This document shows, in pieces, positions 23,336 through 35,772 of a stretch of 64,000 nucleotides of DNA (the first letter of the stretch is position 1; the number at the start of each line of letters is the position of its first letter). The notes below the pieces were generated by a model. It saw only the letters and a list, made by a program, of their open reading frames with translations, was not told the origin of the DNA and searched no databases. Origin of the DNA: Caprella mutica (Eukaryota; Arthropoda; Malacostraca; Amphipoda; Caprellidae); NCBI GenBank assembly GCA_947561585.1, contig CANNZV010002594.1, positions 27,798 through 91,797 of the forward strand. Reading direction: 5' to 3'. The position numbers and the translations under genes were made by a program.

Positions 23336-24131
23336 CAAAAAAAAAAAAGTTTATAGAAAAAGTTATAGGAAAAGGGCTTCACCACGACCTTAGGAATTTC
23401 GGTCTGAACATATTAGCTCTTATACATTTTTCTGTAGCACCAACCCCCAAAAAGTTCTATACTTTTGAACGTGGAGAATTTGAGAAAAAATGGTACTGAG
23501 ATAATGGAGGAAGAAAAAAAATTTTCAAAAATTTTTTAAATTTAAAAAAAAACTATATGCTTTTCGTCCCAGCCAAGAAGACTCATCAGGTCGCTTCGGG
23601 GGTCAACCCAGGCAGCGACGAAGCCTTCAACCATAAATGGGAGGCAAAAAAACAACACAAAAACAACCTCAAAACTCCCTAACCCCCAAACTGAGAAGCG
23701 TGTTTGACACACGTTCAAACGTACTAGGTGAATGGAATTTTTTGTGAGTTTTCTTTGGTAGATTTGCAGGGTAACTAAATTAAAAAAAAAAAAACCGAAA
23801 TAAATGTAAAAAATACCTGAACCATTCCCTTAAGACATAGTTTATTTAAAGAGTAATATATGTTTTACAGTTAGAAGTATATTAGAGAGATAAGTGAAGC
23901 ACATCTCTCACTGAGTAATGTATGAGACAGACTAACAATAGAATTGACATACGTTGCTATTTAAGACGCACCGGAACTGTATTCGGACTTTAACCCTTAA
24001 GTCCGTTTCTCATAAAAGTAATACATTGTTATTTAAACAATAGGTAATTAATATAGCTCAGCTAATCTAACAGGAAGTTAACAATAAACATATATAAGAG
24101 TGTGTAATACATTTAAACTAAAATTCCAACA
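22940..24131 (-). repeat. Copia 3' LTR, carrying a MITE
   Basis: LTR with plus-strand ends TGTTACAATTAGG and TTCCAACA. Without the inserted MITE it is about 341 bp. A purine-rich tract (GGAGGAG on the minus strand, 24132-24140) lies directly beside it, where plus-strand priming would occur. Confidence 0.93.
22983..23829. mobile_element. TTAA-type foldback MITE inside the LTR
   Basis: Ends GGGAATGGTTCA on both sides, flanked by a perfect TTAA duplication (22979-22982 and 23830-23833). The other LTR has a single TTAA at the same point, so insertion is certain. TTAA duplications occur in piggyBac and Kolobok elements; the ends do not decide between them. Arms around 23165-23240 and 23370-23460 (CTGTAGCACCAACCCCCAA) are inverted repeats, separated by a long T/A run at 23310-23350. 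Confidence 0.92.
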
Positions 24132-24148
24132 CTCCTCCTCACACGACA

Positions 24149-27100
24149 TTATATATTTTTCATGCCTAGTAATTCAACTAATTTAGTAAATCTATCAGTA
24201 GGCAGAGGTTTGGTAAATATGTCAGCAAGCATAATTTCACTGGGGCAATAAACAAGTTTAATTTTGTTTGAAGCAACAAGATCTCTAATGTAATGAAATT
24301 TAATATCAATGTGTTTCGATCTAGGATGATTTTTAGCAATACAAATTGCTGACTGATTATCCTCAAACAACACGATAGGATTCTTATTAGGTACTTTAAG
24401 ATCTAATAGTAATTTATTTAGAAATACAGCTTCTTGGGAGGCACCAGAGAGGGAAACATATTCAGCTTCATCCGTTGATAAAGCAACACATGACTGTTTC
24501 ACAGAGCACCAAGAGATAATTGAATTATTTAACAGAAAGCATTGACCAGAAGTACTTTTCCTATCAACTCTGTTACCTGCCCAGTAAGCATCAGAATAAC
24601 CTATCAAATCAGAATCTTCATTACCATATGTAATGCCAAGATCAGGTGTGCCCTTTAGGTATCTAAATATTCTCTTAATTGCAGACCAGTGCTTAGTGTT
24701 TGGATTGGAACAAAATTTAGAGACATTTCCAACTGCATAAGTTATGTCAGGCCTAGTTTTAGTAGATAGATAAAGTAAAGCACCTACAGCTGACTGATAT
24801 TTAGTTTTATCTACTAGTTCACAATCATCAGTAGTTGGTTCCAAATGAGAATTAACATCAGCAGGAGTGGATACTGGTTTACAATTATTGAATTCAAATC
24901 TATCTAATAAATCGTTGGCAAATGAAGATTGATTTAATGATATTTTATTTTCGTCTTGTACGACTTTTATGCCTAAGAAATAGGATAATTTTCCTAAGTC
25001 TTTCATCTCAAATTTAGCACTTAAATCAGTCTTGATTTTAGTCAGGTCATCATAGTTCTTACATGCTACAATAATATCATCTACATACACAGAAATGAAG
25101 CAGGGTGAGTCATTGATTACTTTAACATAAATACATGAGTCACAAGAGGACTGAATAAATCCTAAGGATTTAAGATATGCATCCAAAGAATCATTCCAAC
25201 ATTTGGGTGATTGTTTTAACCCATACTTAGATTTGTTTAGTTTGCACACTAAATCTTCTTTTCCTGGAAGAACATAGCCAGGAGGCTGTCTAATATAAAC
25301 GTTTTCTTTAAGATCCCCATTTAAAAAAGCAGAATTGACATCCAAATGATGTACAAATAATTTTTGTTTAGTAGCTAACGATAACATGGTTCGCACCGAT
25401 TCAAATCTAACTACAGGAGCAAAAATTTCATCATAGTCGATTCCAGGTCTCTGTAAGAAACCCTGAGCGACTAATCTAGCTTTATATGAAGCCACTCTAC
25501 CATCAGATCCCTTTTTCTTTTTAAACACCCATTTAGATTTAATGATGTTTAAGTCTGAGGTAGGTTTTACGAGTTCAAAAACTTTATGTTTCTCAAAAGC
25601 ATTTAGTTCCCTCTCCATGGCAAGTTTCCATTTAGAGGATTCAGAACCGCTATTAAGAGCCTCAGATACCGACCTAGGTTTGATATTGATATTCCCATTG
25701 ACTAATAAACCCTCCTCCTCAAACTGATCAAGGCTATAATCCCTACTACCGTATCTAACAGGAGCTCGACGCGTTCTAGACGATCGTCTATTTTCCAGTT
25801 CAGGAAGATCCTCATCTGGTCTGATAGCTAGTTCAGGTTGCGCCTCAGGTGCAACTGGAGGATTATTGTCAGGAGTTTGAATTTCCGGCCCGGCAGGTTC
25901 TGAATCTTCTGAAGGGAACACCAGTGGAGAGGTAGGGGTCTCAATCAGTTGAGGGGTCTCAATCTTAGATGAAACTGATTCATCAAAGGTTACATTCCTG
26001 GAAAAGAAGATTCTTTTAGATTCAACATCATACATCTTATACCCTTTAGTAACAGTGCCATAACCAAGAAACAGACATTTGGTAGCTTTATTTTCTAATT
26101 TTGATCGTTCATCTCGAGATATGTGCGCATACGCAGTGCATCCAAAAATTTTTACATGCTTTACATTTGGTTTTCTAAGATTTAATGCTTCATATGGAGT
26201 TTTATTAACTAAAAATGAATTAATGCATCTATTAAGGTAATTTGCACTATATAGTGCTTCACTCCAGAATTCCTTATCAATTCCTGAATCAGATAACATA
26301 CATCTAACTTTTTCCATAATAGTTCTATTAAATCTTTCAGCTAACCCATTTTGTTCAGGAGTTTTAGGAATAGATTTCTGGTGAATTATACCTTCGTTGC
26401 GTAAATATGATTCAAACTTATTTGAGGTATATTCTCCTCCATTATCTGACTGTAAGGTTTTAATTTTCATTTCGTAAATATTTTCAACCATTGCTTTCCA
26501 TTCCAAAAACTTCTGAAACACATCACTCTTATGGGCAATAACATATATCCAGGAGTATCGAGTAGCATGATCAATAAAGGTCAGAAAATATGAATTATTA
26601 CCCCTGGAAGTGGGAGTAATTTTCCCACAGACATCTGTGTGGATTAAATCAAGAGGTTTACAATTTTTCTTAATGCTTGTAGAAAATGGTATTTTATGCA
26701 TTTTCCCATTACAGCAGTGTTCACACACACCTTCTATAGCCTTTAATTTACTATCCAGACCATTAACTGATTTAGTTCGGATCATTTTAGTCAAGTTGTC
26801 GTTACCTATATGACCAAGCCTTCTATGCCATAGAAGGTTTACTTTATTTTGATCAACCGTTACAGCATCTTTATGAACTAAAGTATTTAGATAATAGAGT
26901 TGACCAACACAGTGAGCCACAGCAATTAACTCTTTATTTTCGTTCAATATTTTACATTTATCATTTTCAAAAATAATAGATTTATTATTATTTGTCATTT
27001 TTGACACTGATAGTAGATTAAAAGCTAGATTTGGCACATATAATACATCATTTATTGTACATTTTCTACTTCCACCACCTGGTATATTCACAATAACAGA

Positions 27101-27290
27101 AACATTTCCTAGTGAAATAGCTTGCAAAACAGCTCCATTGCCTACTTGAACATTGATAGGTTTGGTAATATTTGCAAAATCTCTACATAAGTTTTTATCA
27201 CCACTCATGTGTGATGAAGAGCCTGAATCTATTATCCAAATATTACTGTCGGCATATATGTTACAAAGAGCCCTAGCATTAGTTAAGTTC
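24149..27290 (-). CDS. Copia pol: protease, integrase, reverse transcriptase, RNase H
   Basis: Long open frame (1019 codons from the Met at 27208, open further upstream to about 27290). Protease active site DSG (IIDSGSSSHMSG, about 27235-27200); integrase zinc motif H-H-C-C (residues about 127-165) and catalytic D191, D255 and E near 290; reverse transcriptase with the YVDDII motif; RNase H ending with the typical HIDIKFHYIRDLV and DIFTKPLP blocks. The frame has no internal stop, which is unusual in this window. A one-base frameshift near 27290 separates it from the nucleocapsid end of gag. Enzymes would copy element RNA in cytoplasmic particles and integrate the DNA. Confidence 0.95.
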
Positions 27291-27384
27291 TATATGACTT
27301 ACGTTTACATCATTAGGCTGATTTTGAGTTCTGTTAGTTTGAGAATACCGTTTAAATTTAAAGCAGTCTTTCTTCAAGTGACCT

Positions 27385-28236
27385 TGTGAAGGCCAATATG
27401 TTATATTTGTTTCTTATTCATTATTAAATAATTTTCTAGTTTCTTGTCCTTCCCGCAGTAGGTGATACCACATACACATTATATAAAGTTACCCAAAACT
27501 TCTTCTGAGGAATGTTTATATTATACTTTTATCATCCTACTGTTCATCATGGAATCACTTTCTCGTAAGTTTATTAGAAATTATTTTTATTTATTTTACT
27601 CTAGGTAGTTTAGGTTGTTCATTAAGAAGTTTAAATTAGCATATCCAATTTATTAATTCTTTATTAAATGCTAATCTTATTAGGGTCTCTTTCTAATTTT
27701 AAAATTTAATTGAGTCCAATAATAATAGTTTATGTTTAGCTGACCAAACTTTCTTAAGATTTAAATTCTACATTTAAAACTTCCTGTGTAATCTAGATAG
27801 GCCGTGAATGCTTAAAAATTTGAGAACAGTGCATATAGTCCTTCAATTGCTTTAGTTAATTTATTTTACCTAGTTGCCCCTCTATTTAATATTTCCTTGT
27901 CAATAATTCTCACTTTGTTTGCACGTGTTAAATTAGTGATCAACCAATTTCTTATATGAATTTGAATGTTTTTTCTTCTTGATAAAAACTAAATCTTTGC
28001 GAATTAAAAACTAAATCTTTGCGAATTAAAAACTAAATCTTTGCGAATTAAAAACTAAATCTTTGTTAATTTAGAAACCATTAAAATGTACTTTTAGGGT
28101 TTTCATTATTGTGGTATTTGGGTATTTGTTATTAAAATAGATTTTTGATGTTAGTTTTCCCTCTTTACAGGGATGTTGATCATTTACGGAATAAAGCAGT
28201 AAATTCTCCCTAGAGTATCTTTATCCTTCCGTAACA
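27385..28236. mobile_element. solo LTR of a different retrotransposon
   Basis: 852-bp block with ends TGTGAAGG and CGTAACA (TG...CA) and a perfect 5-bp duplication GACCT (27380-27384 and 28237-28241). Removing it plus one duplication restores the gag zinc-knuckle codons. It carries a TATATAAAG box near 27482 and a 22-bp tandem repeat. The parent family is not recognised; the size suits Gypsy or BEL LTRs better than this Copia LTR. Confidence 0.9.
27985..28078. repeat. 22-bp tandem repeat, about four copies
   Basis: AAAAACTAAATCTTTGCGAA-type units within the solo LTR; the last copy ends TTTGTTAATT. Confidence 0.9.
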
Positions 28237-29396
28237 GACCTATTTTCTTACAAAAGTGACACTTAAATGACTGTTTAGTTACTGCCGCATCAATCTGTGT
28301 ATTCGATAGTGCCAAACCATCATTGGATTTACTACTCAACTTTTCAGTTTCTCTCCGGAGTGTGTCAGCTACGGTATTCCAGTTAGGAATGTTTGACTGT
28401 GCTTCAAGCGCAGTAACTAAAACTTCAAACTGCTCTGGTAAGGATGATAGTAGACAAATAACTTTATCCTCTTCACTGACCGCTTGATTCAACAAGGCCA
28501 GCTCTTGAAAAGCTTCAGTTAGTTCTTTCAAATGGGAGTTGAGTAGTTCGGGAGAATTCAATTTTAAATTGTAGAGTTTCTTCTTCAGACGAAATTTGTT
28601 CGCCCACGTGTTTTTCTGAAACGTTTCTTGAAGGATGGTCCAGACAACGCGTGGATCCGTGGGTTGTCCAACTATGTACAATTGATCCGGTGAAATAGAC
28701 AGTACTATATCTGCCAACGCTTTATTCTTCTTAGTTTCATAGTCATCCTTAACCTCAGTTGAAGAGGAATCTGGTGGAACTGATTTAGATCCATCAGCTA
28801 TACCCATCAGTTTCTCTCTTAAGAGGTACATTTTCATTTGTACGCTCCATGTAGGGTAATTATTTCCGTCTAGGGGAACAATCCCCGGTAACTTATTTGA
28901 AGACATGTTTTCAAGTATTTATTGTCATTCAATACTTAACAAACATAAACAAACAAAGCAGTTAAATTGATTTACTGTTTAACTGAATTGATATTTAATC
29001 AGGAATAATTATTCTAATTCATAAGAATAAATTCAAGGAATATAATTATTAATATTCCAATTGGAACAGCAACCCAGTCTTAGTTCGCAAGAACCTTTTG
29101 TTGAAAGACTGTTTACCAAAGGATAAAGTCACAGATTTAAAGGTAATCTGTGAACTTCTCTTGACACCTCTTCCGCAATGAATAATGAATAATTATATGA
29201 GACGAGCAAGTACAGTTCGAGATATCAGTCAATATATTATTGACCTCAATAGCGCATTAGCAAGGTAAGCTTACATAAACATTCGTGCGTATATGTGTCA
29301 TTTGAGTTAACACTTATTCACTGTACTTAAGTCCCTTGATTACTCAAATATACATCTAAGTGTTTTTAAACATAATTTGATTTATAAACTCTTATC

Positions 29397-29413
29397 GTTC
29401 TGGGCCCATAACC
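29397..29413 (-). promoter_or_regulatory. primer-binding site (initiator tRNA-Met half molecule)
   Basis: Directly beside the 5' LTR, the minus strand reads GGTTATGGGCCCAG. It is complementary to the anticodon-loop region of initiator tRNA-Met (CTGGGCCCATAACC, CAT anticodon), not to a tRNA 3' end. Drosophila copia is known to prime from a cleaved initiator tRNA in this way. Confidence 0.85.
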
Positions 29414-29758
29414 TGTTATAATTAGGTTAAATTATAGTGGGTTAACAACGTTAAGACATAGAGTTTATTTAAAGAGTAATATATGTTTTACAGTTAGAAG
29501 TGTATTAGAGAGATGAGTGAAGCACATCTCTCACTGAGTAATGTATGAGACAGACTAACAATAGAATTGACATACGTTGCTATTTAAGACGCACCGGAAC
29601 TGTATTCGGACTTTAACCCTTAAGTCAGTTTCTCATAAAAGTAATAGCTACATTGTTATTTAAACAATAGGTAATTAATATAGCTCAGCTAATCTAACAG
29701 GAAGTTAACATTAAACATATATAAGAGTGTGTAATACATTTAAACTAAAATTCCAACA
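29414..29758 (-). repeat. Copia 5' LTR
   Basis: 345-bp LTR (plus-strand ends TGTTATAATTAGG and TTCCAACA). Differs from the 3' LTR at few bases and by a four-base GCTA insertion at 29647-29650. Confidence 0.95.
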
Positions 29759-29763
29759 AATTA

Positions 29764-30840
29764 TAGGTTCATAGCCATAAATTGAATTATGAGTGGATAA
29801 AAAATCACTTATATTTCAAACAAATTAAACTGGCAAATATCTCAAATAGGTTCTAAAATTTGTATGTCATATTTCATAGAACAGATATTTACAATTTAGG
29901 ATGAATTTTCTGCTCATCTAACAGAGTACTGACCATGTCTTGTAGCACATGAACAAAAGGTGGGCCAAATATTTACTTGCAGCAAGTTATGGAAACAGTC
30001 TCCATTCACTATTTTGCATCTTCCATTTTCATCCATGAAGGCATGAACAATTGGCACTTAACCCTTTAGCGACCAGGTGGACACTCGTGTCTCCTTTCAT
30101 TTAGTAGTCCCATGGGACAAACTGGCCATATTTGTCCTCTTCAATTTTTTTATAAATTGAAAAAAAAATTCTCATCAAATGATTTTTATACTTATCCTTA
30201 CCGATGTCTAAACTCAAAAAAAAGTTATCAAATATTCAATTCAAAGTCAGAAAAACATAAAAGTGGCTCGCTAAATTGTTAACTGTTGACAATAGCAACA
30301 AAAAGCATAATCTTCTCATCATTTCTATTGTTAGATTCAACAATCTCATGGGACTAGTAAGAGACCAAGTACCATCGATCTTCCTGTGGGGGCCTTGATT
30401 CAAGCAAAAAAAATCAAGATAGAACCACAGGTTTAGTTCTTTCTCAAGGATTCTCCAATAAGTAGTTGGAAGAAATGTCGAAAAGAGGCGCTGATTTCCT
30501 GACTGAGCTTCTTGATTTTACATCCAAAAATGTTCTGACTTCAACTTTTTCTGGCATTCTCTTTGTGGGACCTCCTGATTTCTTTCGAAAAATTAATCCA
30601 TTCATGTCAAAATCCTAATTTATTCTTGTAAAATTAAATAATTTGAACTGTTCTCTTGCTCTTCCAGATATCTTGTACTCTTGTAGAACATCTGATCATT
30701 GCTGGCAAAATGTTGTCCTGAATGCTCTTATTGTAAACTTTTTCTGATTATCGGAGAATTTCACTATTTCTTTTAGCCTTCTGTTATCTTCCAAGTCAAG
30801 TTCTCACAATATTTTTGGTTCAACATTGAAAATCCAATCT
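29764..30840. other. no intact gene; possible transposase scraps
   Basis: The minus strand at 30070-29930 reads VNGDCFHNLLQ...IWP...ATRHG, which resembles the part just before the second catalytic Asp of IS630-type transposases, but no catalytic motif follows. A TTAA at 30058-30061 followed by CCCTTTAGCGACCAGGTGG looks like an orphan piggyBac-type end. The rest shows nothing recognisable. Confidence 0.35.
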
Positions 30841-30843
30841 TAA

Positions 30844-31932
30844 CACGTTGCGTGTGGGAGTCAAAACTAGGTTTCAACTACATTGCGGGAGTTTGAAAGT
30901 TCCACCATATCTGTACTAGTAACGCAATAATTGAGCTGATTTTTTTTGTGGTTCATATTCACGGTTAGTACCATTACGCAATGTAAAGCTCCTGGCTCTA
31001 CTGCACTGCGGAGTGCCCACCCGTGGTCACTGCTTGACATATAAAAGGCACGATTTAGACTCGTTTTTTTTTCAATTATTCAAGGTTGTAGATAAATATT
31101 TATTGTTTCTCAGTGATAAGAATAAAAATATAATCATATAAGTATTAATATATGTCAGGTGTTAAATTTTATGATCTATTACTCATATTCTCAATTTCGT
31201 TTTTTTATGGTTTATAGAGAAATTTTGATAATCCTAATGAATTTTCATTTGATGTTCTGAATGATACTAGTTAAGAATAATGCATTTATTAATATGTTGT
31301 GAAATATGTTATATGAATTCATAAAATGAGTGAGCCAAAAAGTTACAAACTCTGATCAGAAAGCTCTGACCTGCCTGGCATGGTCATTGGGCATCCATAC
31401 AATTATATGCCATATTTCAATTTGGAGCATAAATTATTAATCAATTAGCTAATTCAAAATTCTATCTAATAAACTAAAGTTATTTGTTGAAAGAATGCAT
31501 ATGATTTATATTTGGTAGCTGCATATATAAATGAAAAGTTTTACAGACACGAAATTATATTTCTCATATTTTTCGCTTTATATGGTCTACTAAATGTTTA
31601 GAAAAGGATCAGTCGCTTAGAGAATTGATCTCTTATAATAAAGCAATTAGAAATATAGTTTTATTCCTAAAAACTATTTTAATTTTCTCAATTACCATGC
31701 AAATTATTATAGGTAGTGCCATATTTAATGAGTGGCCAAATTTTCTGATTAATGATCTTGATTACTTGTAAACTCAATACATATTAAAAAATGAAAATAG
31801 AAAATATAAAATTTTCCCATTTATATGATTTATTTTGAAGATGATCCATTTTTTAATGACCCACCGGTGGGCCACCCGCACTGTACTAGAAGCGGCAGTG
31901 ACACACAAGTGGGTCACCCCGCATGCAACGTG
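30844..31932. mobile_element. TTAA-flanked non-autonomous (piggyBac-like) element
   Basis: Ends CACGTTGCGTGTGGG and (complement) CACGTTGCATGCGGGG, flanked by TTAA at 30840-30843 and 31933-31936. GC-rich subterminal segments carry repeated CCCAC/GTGGG motifs. No transposase remains. Confidence 0.8.
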
Positions 31933-31936
31933 TTAA

Positions 31937-33990
31937 GTAACAAATTGGTGTATCTTCTTGTATACCGAATTATGATATTTAATGGTTTATATATGACTAA
32001 TAATGTTGAAACACACTGTATAACTGTAGTAGCTACCCTTCATTTTGAAGAGTTAATTGAGGAATGGATTGGAGGACCAGACAAATTGATAGATTTTTGA
32101 TAACTTTCTATATTTCTGCAAAAATTTTGTAACTTTAGAACACCACATTCAGACTGAAAAGTCTGTTATTCCTATTACCAATTCATCACTATTAGAAAAT
32201 AGCTATTTGAAATTAAAGACATGTCTAGAAATAGCTTATTAAGTTTTTTTCACAGAAAATTAATTCTATATGTTGTTGAAAATGGAAGACCAAATCTATC
32301 AAATACGGTAACTGTTTTCAGTAGCTAGAGTTATGAAGCTATTATTATGACGTGTAATTTTCTTATGAAATGAAATTCCTCCCCCCCTTCATATTCTCTT
32401 TATGTTTTTCATTCTTGCACAAAAAATTCACTTTAAATGGGCTTGAAACTTTTATATTTGTCTTCTTCTAGAATTAACATTTATGTTTAAATGTTAATTC
32501 AGAAACTTATAGCCTTGCGAAGAACAAATTGAAACTTTTGATATTTATTCAAGATTCGGCTCTGCCGCTCTGAGAACTGAGACTTGCAAAATTACCGTAG
32601 TCTGCAAAGTATGCACAATTAGTCTCCAGATATTTAGGTAATTTTTGGTACAATTTCTCCCCAAAGATTTTCAAATTCTTCAAAATGCCAAAAATCTTAA
32701 AATACTCTCCAATATAGCCAGTCTGCACAGACTGCACTCTGCAGAGCCAGAATGTGTCTCTTAAATATGGCCAATTTAAATATGATAATTATTATATAGT
32801 TTTTCATGTGCAATGAAAATAATTAGCCATGTCCAATAATTCAGAATATCCTAAATCTCATTAGTAGCTACTAACATTTTGAAGTGTTTTGTGTCCTCAT
32901 ATTTCTTCTGAAGTGACTTGTCCAGCTGCTCAGAAGCCAGTGATAGCCCAGTCAAACACGGCATCTTGGTGTGTTGGTGGGGGTTGCAGAAAACAAACTC
33001 TCAATTTGTGATGTCAGGAAATCATTGTCAAAACTAAAAGCCTAAATTAAGTAAATAAATAAAATTCTGTGATGGGTACCTGATAATAAATAAGCACAAT
33101 TAGTATATAAATAAATTAAATTTTAATTAATCATTTTCTATCAGTTAGCTGAAGGCTTCAGCTAGGTAGTACCGTAGGTATAGGTGAGGCACTTTCAATT
33201 ATGTCAATTAATGTGGACTGAATTGCTCTCTGAAAATACCCAAGACTTAATTTCACTTAAGGCTTAAAAATACTGTCATTATCTCGCCATTAAAATGGAA
33301 AAGCTATGTCTTAATATCTGTAAATTCATTGTATTAAAAAATCTTTCATTCTTACCATGGATAAAGGATAAAGTTAAGGAATTAAACTTAGTAGTTAAAA
33401 ATTAAATTATATTATTAAGAATTCATCAGTTAATGTGCATCAGGAGGAACTGGCATCAGTTAATGTGCATCTGGAGGAATAATCTCTAATAATTGATATG
33501 TACACATAGTGATTAATTATATAATGCTTGTCAACAGTCTTGTGGACATATCAACAGTTATAAACAGTTTTTTTATTGAAGTTAGTGACTATTGTAATCT
33601 CCTGACAGTCTGCAGAATATGGGAGATATTTTGGATATTCATTAATGCATTATAGTTGTAATTTTCATAAAAAAAACTTCTATATTTTAATCATTATCTC
33701 TGTTCTGTAATTTGAATTAATTTTCTGGAGAGCAAAATGCAATAACCCATTAGCAGTGCCTGCAAGTGAAAACTGTGCATTGCCTGTAATATGATAACTC
33801 TGTAGATACTAACATACAAAATAAATAAAGTTAAATTTCTACTAGCAGCTATATTCAATGAATAGCTATAGATAAATCTTTTAACAATAACATACACAAT
33901 GAAATTAAATGAATGAATATGTATATATATAAGCTTTACCATGAATATTTATATTCCAGATAGTTGAGTAGAGATTTTTTATTAGCTATT
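31937..33990. repeat. repeat remnants, no gene seen
   Basis: A CAGTCTGCA-family element lies at about 32597-32735 (GTCTGCAAAGTATGCACAAT ... GCCAGTCTGCACAGACTGC); it serves as the empty-site relative of 6866-8415. A single end of the same family is at 33608-33640. A 30-bp direct duplication (CATCAGTTAATGTGCATC) lies at 33424-33480. No coding signal was found. Confidence 0.5.
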
Positions 33991-33994
33991 AGTA

Positions 33995-34817
33995 ATGCCA
34001 AGAATATACAAACCAAAGGGAAACAAAGAAAAAGTAAGTGACACAGTCCTAAAGATTGCTTTGCTTAAAATAATAAGAGGAGAATCTTCAATTAGGAAAG
34101 CAGCTAAGGTTGCAGGAGTGAGTGACTCCTGCTTACGTCAGTACAGGAAAAAGTATGGGGATCAGATAGGAGAGCTTACACGTGGATCATCTGGGACACG
34201 TACAAGCCTGCCAATGGAAAGTGAAAAACAGCTAGCTGACCTCTTAAATATAAAAGCCAATTGGGGGTTTGCTTCATCAAATGAAGAAATAAAGTCCATT
34301 GTAAAAGCATATGTTGAGATGAATAAGAATACAGATACAAAACTAGGGGAGTACTTACGAAAACACTGTAGGTTCAAGGTAAAGTTTTTAATGTATTGTA
34401 TTGTTATTAGTACTTTAGTTTTTCGTTTACTGAATTAGATTAAATTGACCATTCTTAAATTTGATTGCTAAATAATCAAAGTATTTTATTCTATACAGAA
34501 CAACGTTCCTGGGAGTGACTGGCTAATGTCTTTTAAGAAACGCTGGCACCTGTCGGTAAAGTTGCCATCAGCAATGGAGAAGGCCCAAAAGATGAATGAA
34601 AGTAGCCCAGACATCCTCTTTGGATTCTATAAAATAATCCAAGAACAATTTCTAAAGCTCAACATTGCAGACAGGCCAGAGTGTATTGGGAATGCAGATG
34701 AAACGAAATTGTTCATAGATGCCACACCAACGGAGGCAGCTACTTCAAAGGGACGAAAAGCCAACAGAATCAAAAGATCTGGTGAAATAGCAGTAATATC
34801 TGCACGGGCAATATTAG
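33995..34817 (+). CDS. pogo-derived HTH plus partial DDE exons, open (candidate domesticated gene)
   Basis: Two exons, 33995-34378 and 34499-34817, with good splice sites (AAG/GTAAAG, TACAG/AAC, TTAG/GTAATT). Start is the first ATG after an in-frame TAG. Residues 1-55 hold a psq-type helix-turn-helix (SSIRKAAKVAGVSDSCLRQY); the second exon matches the start of a pogo DDE domain (PGSDWLMSFKKRWHLSVKLP) up to the first Asp, GNADETKL, where the usual Trp is Gly. No second or third Asp motif is found downstream and no terminal repeats flank it, so it cannot transpose. Yet both exons are free of stops. The last exon ends one base into a codon, matching the exon at 35773. Confidence 0.72.
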
Positions 34818-35772
34818 GTAATTTGGCTGTCAAAATTCAGCTACTTTTTCTCTGCTCATGGGGAGCGTTTAGCGAATAAATAGAAAAATTCACAATCATA
34901 TTTCTTCTACTTTTACAATTTTGAATTTTAATGAATTTTGCGGCATGTTATTTCTAAAGGACTGTTTCTTCATTTTCATCTAAATAAAATTTAAAATGAA
35001 ATCTCTTGACAAATTCTTTCACACTAAAGCTATCTGCATTTTGAAACCAATAACAATGAAATAAAACTAAAAATAGAGTAGTAGTGAACTTTAAAATTTC
35101 TTTTTAAATTCAATAAAATGACAATATTCATTTTATCAAAAAATTATAAACAAAACTTACAGCAGTTTTTTATAATTCAATTTTACGTAACATATAAAAA
35201 TTTTAGTTACACTAGACTGTAGCTTCATAAGAAAGACAGTTCAGAAAATAAAAGCTCCCCTTAATTTATCTTATATAAATGATATTTTTTTTAAACTTAA
35301 AATGACAATCATTGAACTCTCTAAATGTTGCATCAGATTATTAATGGGTTTAATTAATGATGGAGCCAAATATTTATTGGAAAAACTGAAGCCAACTCCC
35401 ATTATTCTATAGGATTTAGCTATGCATTCAAAAATTATAAAGTTCATGAACATAGCCTTCCTATTCCTAAGATATATCTTTGGTGATTCACAAATTATTC
35501 ATTTTTACCTACCTATGGTATTCTTTCATATATATCAATGATTTTCCAATATGGTGTTTTCATGTTGAATACAAAATTGTAGTAGCCACTACTTAAAAGA
35601 ATAGACAATCTCTCGTGCTTTCACTTCATGAACTTTCCATGAACCCAAATGTCAGGGCATGATTATTGAACTTAGTTAAGCCTCATGTATGAAAGATCTA
35701 CAATAATAAATTAAATAAGCAGGCTGTCAAAATAGTACTTTGATGATGTTTCTTTCCACTTGTTTTTTGTAG

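Larger units (their letters stand above)
27292..28906 (-). pseudogene. Copia gag, split by a solo LTR
   Basis: Capsid protein of the Copia element. The first 222 or so codons from ATG 28906 give a UBN2-type gag (LDGNNYPTWSVQMKMYL near the N-terminus). The nucleocapsid zinc knuckle starts as CHFCKKIG just before 28241 and resumes as GHLKKDC just after 27384, because an 852-bp solo LTR has inserted in the knuckle. The remaining tail 27380-27292 is open up to the frameshift before protease. The interruption removes the knuckle and uncouples gag from pol, so this copy cannot make a complete polyprotein. Confidence 0.92.
22940..29758 (-). mobile_element. Copia-type LTR retrotransposon with both LTRs
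   Basis: Minus-strand element bounded by two LTRs (TG...CA) and a 5-bp duplication AATTA (22935-22939 and 29759-29763). It has a gag, protease, integrase, reverse transcriptase and RNase H order typical of Ty1/copia. The 3' LTR carries a MITE and gag carries a solo LTR, so the original length was about 5.1 kb. The LTRs, ignoring insertions, are very similar, suggesting a fairly young insertion. Confidence 0.95.

Noticed and set aside
22983..23829. MITE as certainly piggyBac
   Set aside because: TTAA duplication is also used by Kolobok; ends starting GGGAATGG do not discriminate.
25368..25373. TAGCTA in Copia pol as an excision footprint
   Set aside because: It encodes conserved Leu-Ala-Thr codons also present, in variant form, in the second Copia, so it is ordinary coding sequence.
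30480..30620. Coding exon on the minus strand
   Set aside because: Weakly open stretch without domain, splice sites or start; not supported.
31825..32100. 91-codon open frame
   Set aside because: Its 5' half is the right terminal repeat of the TTAA element; chance frame.
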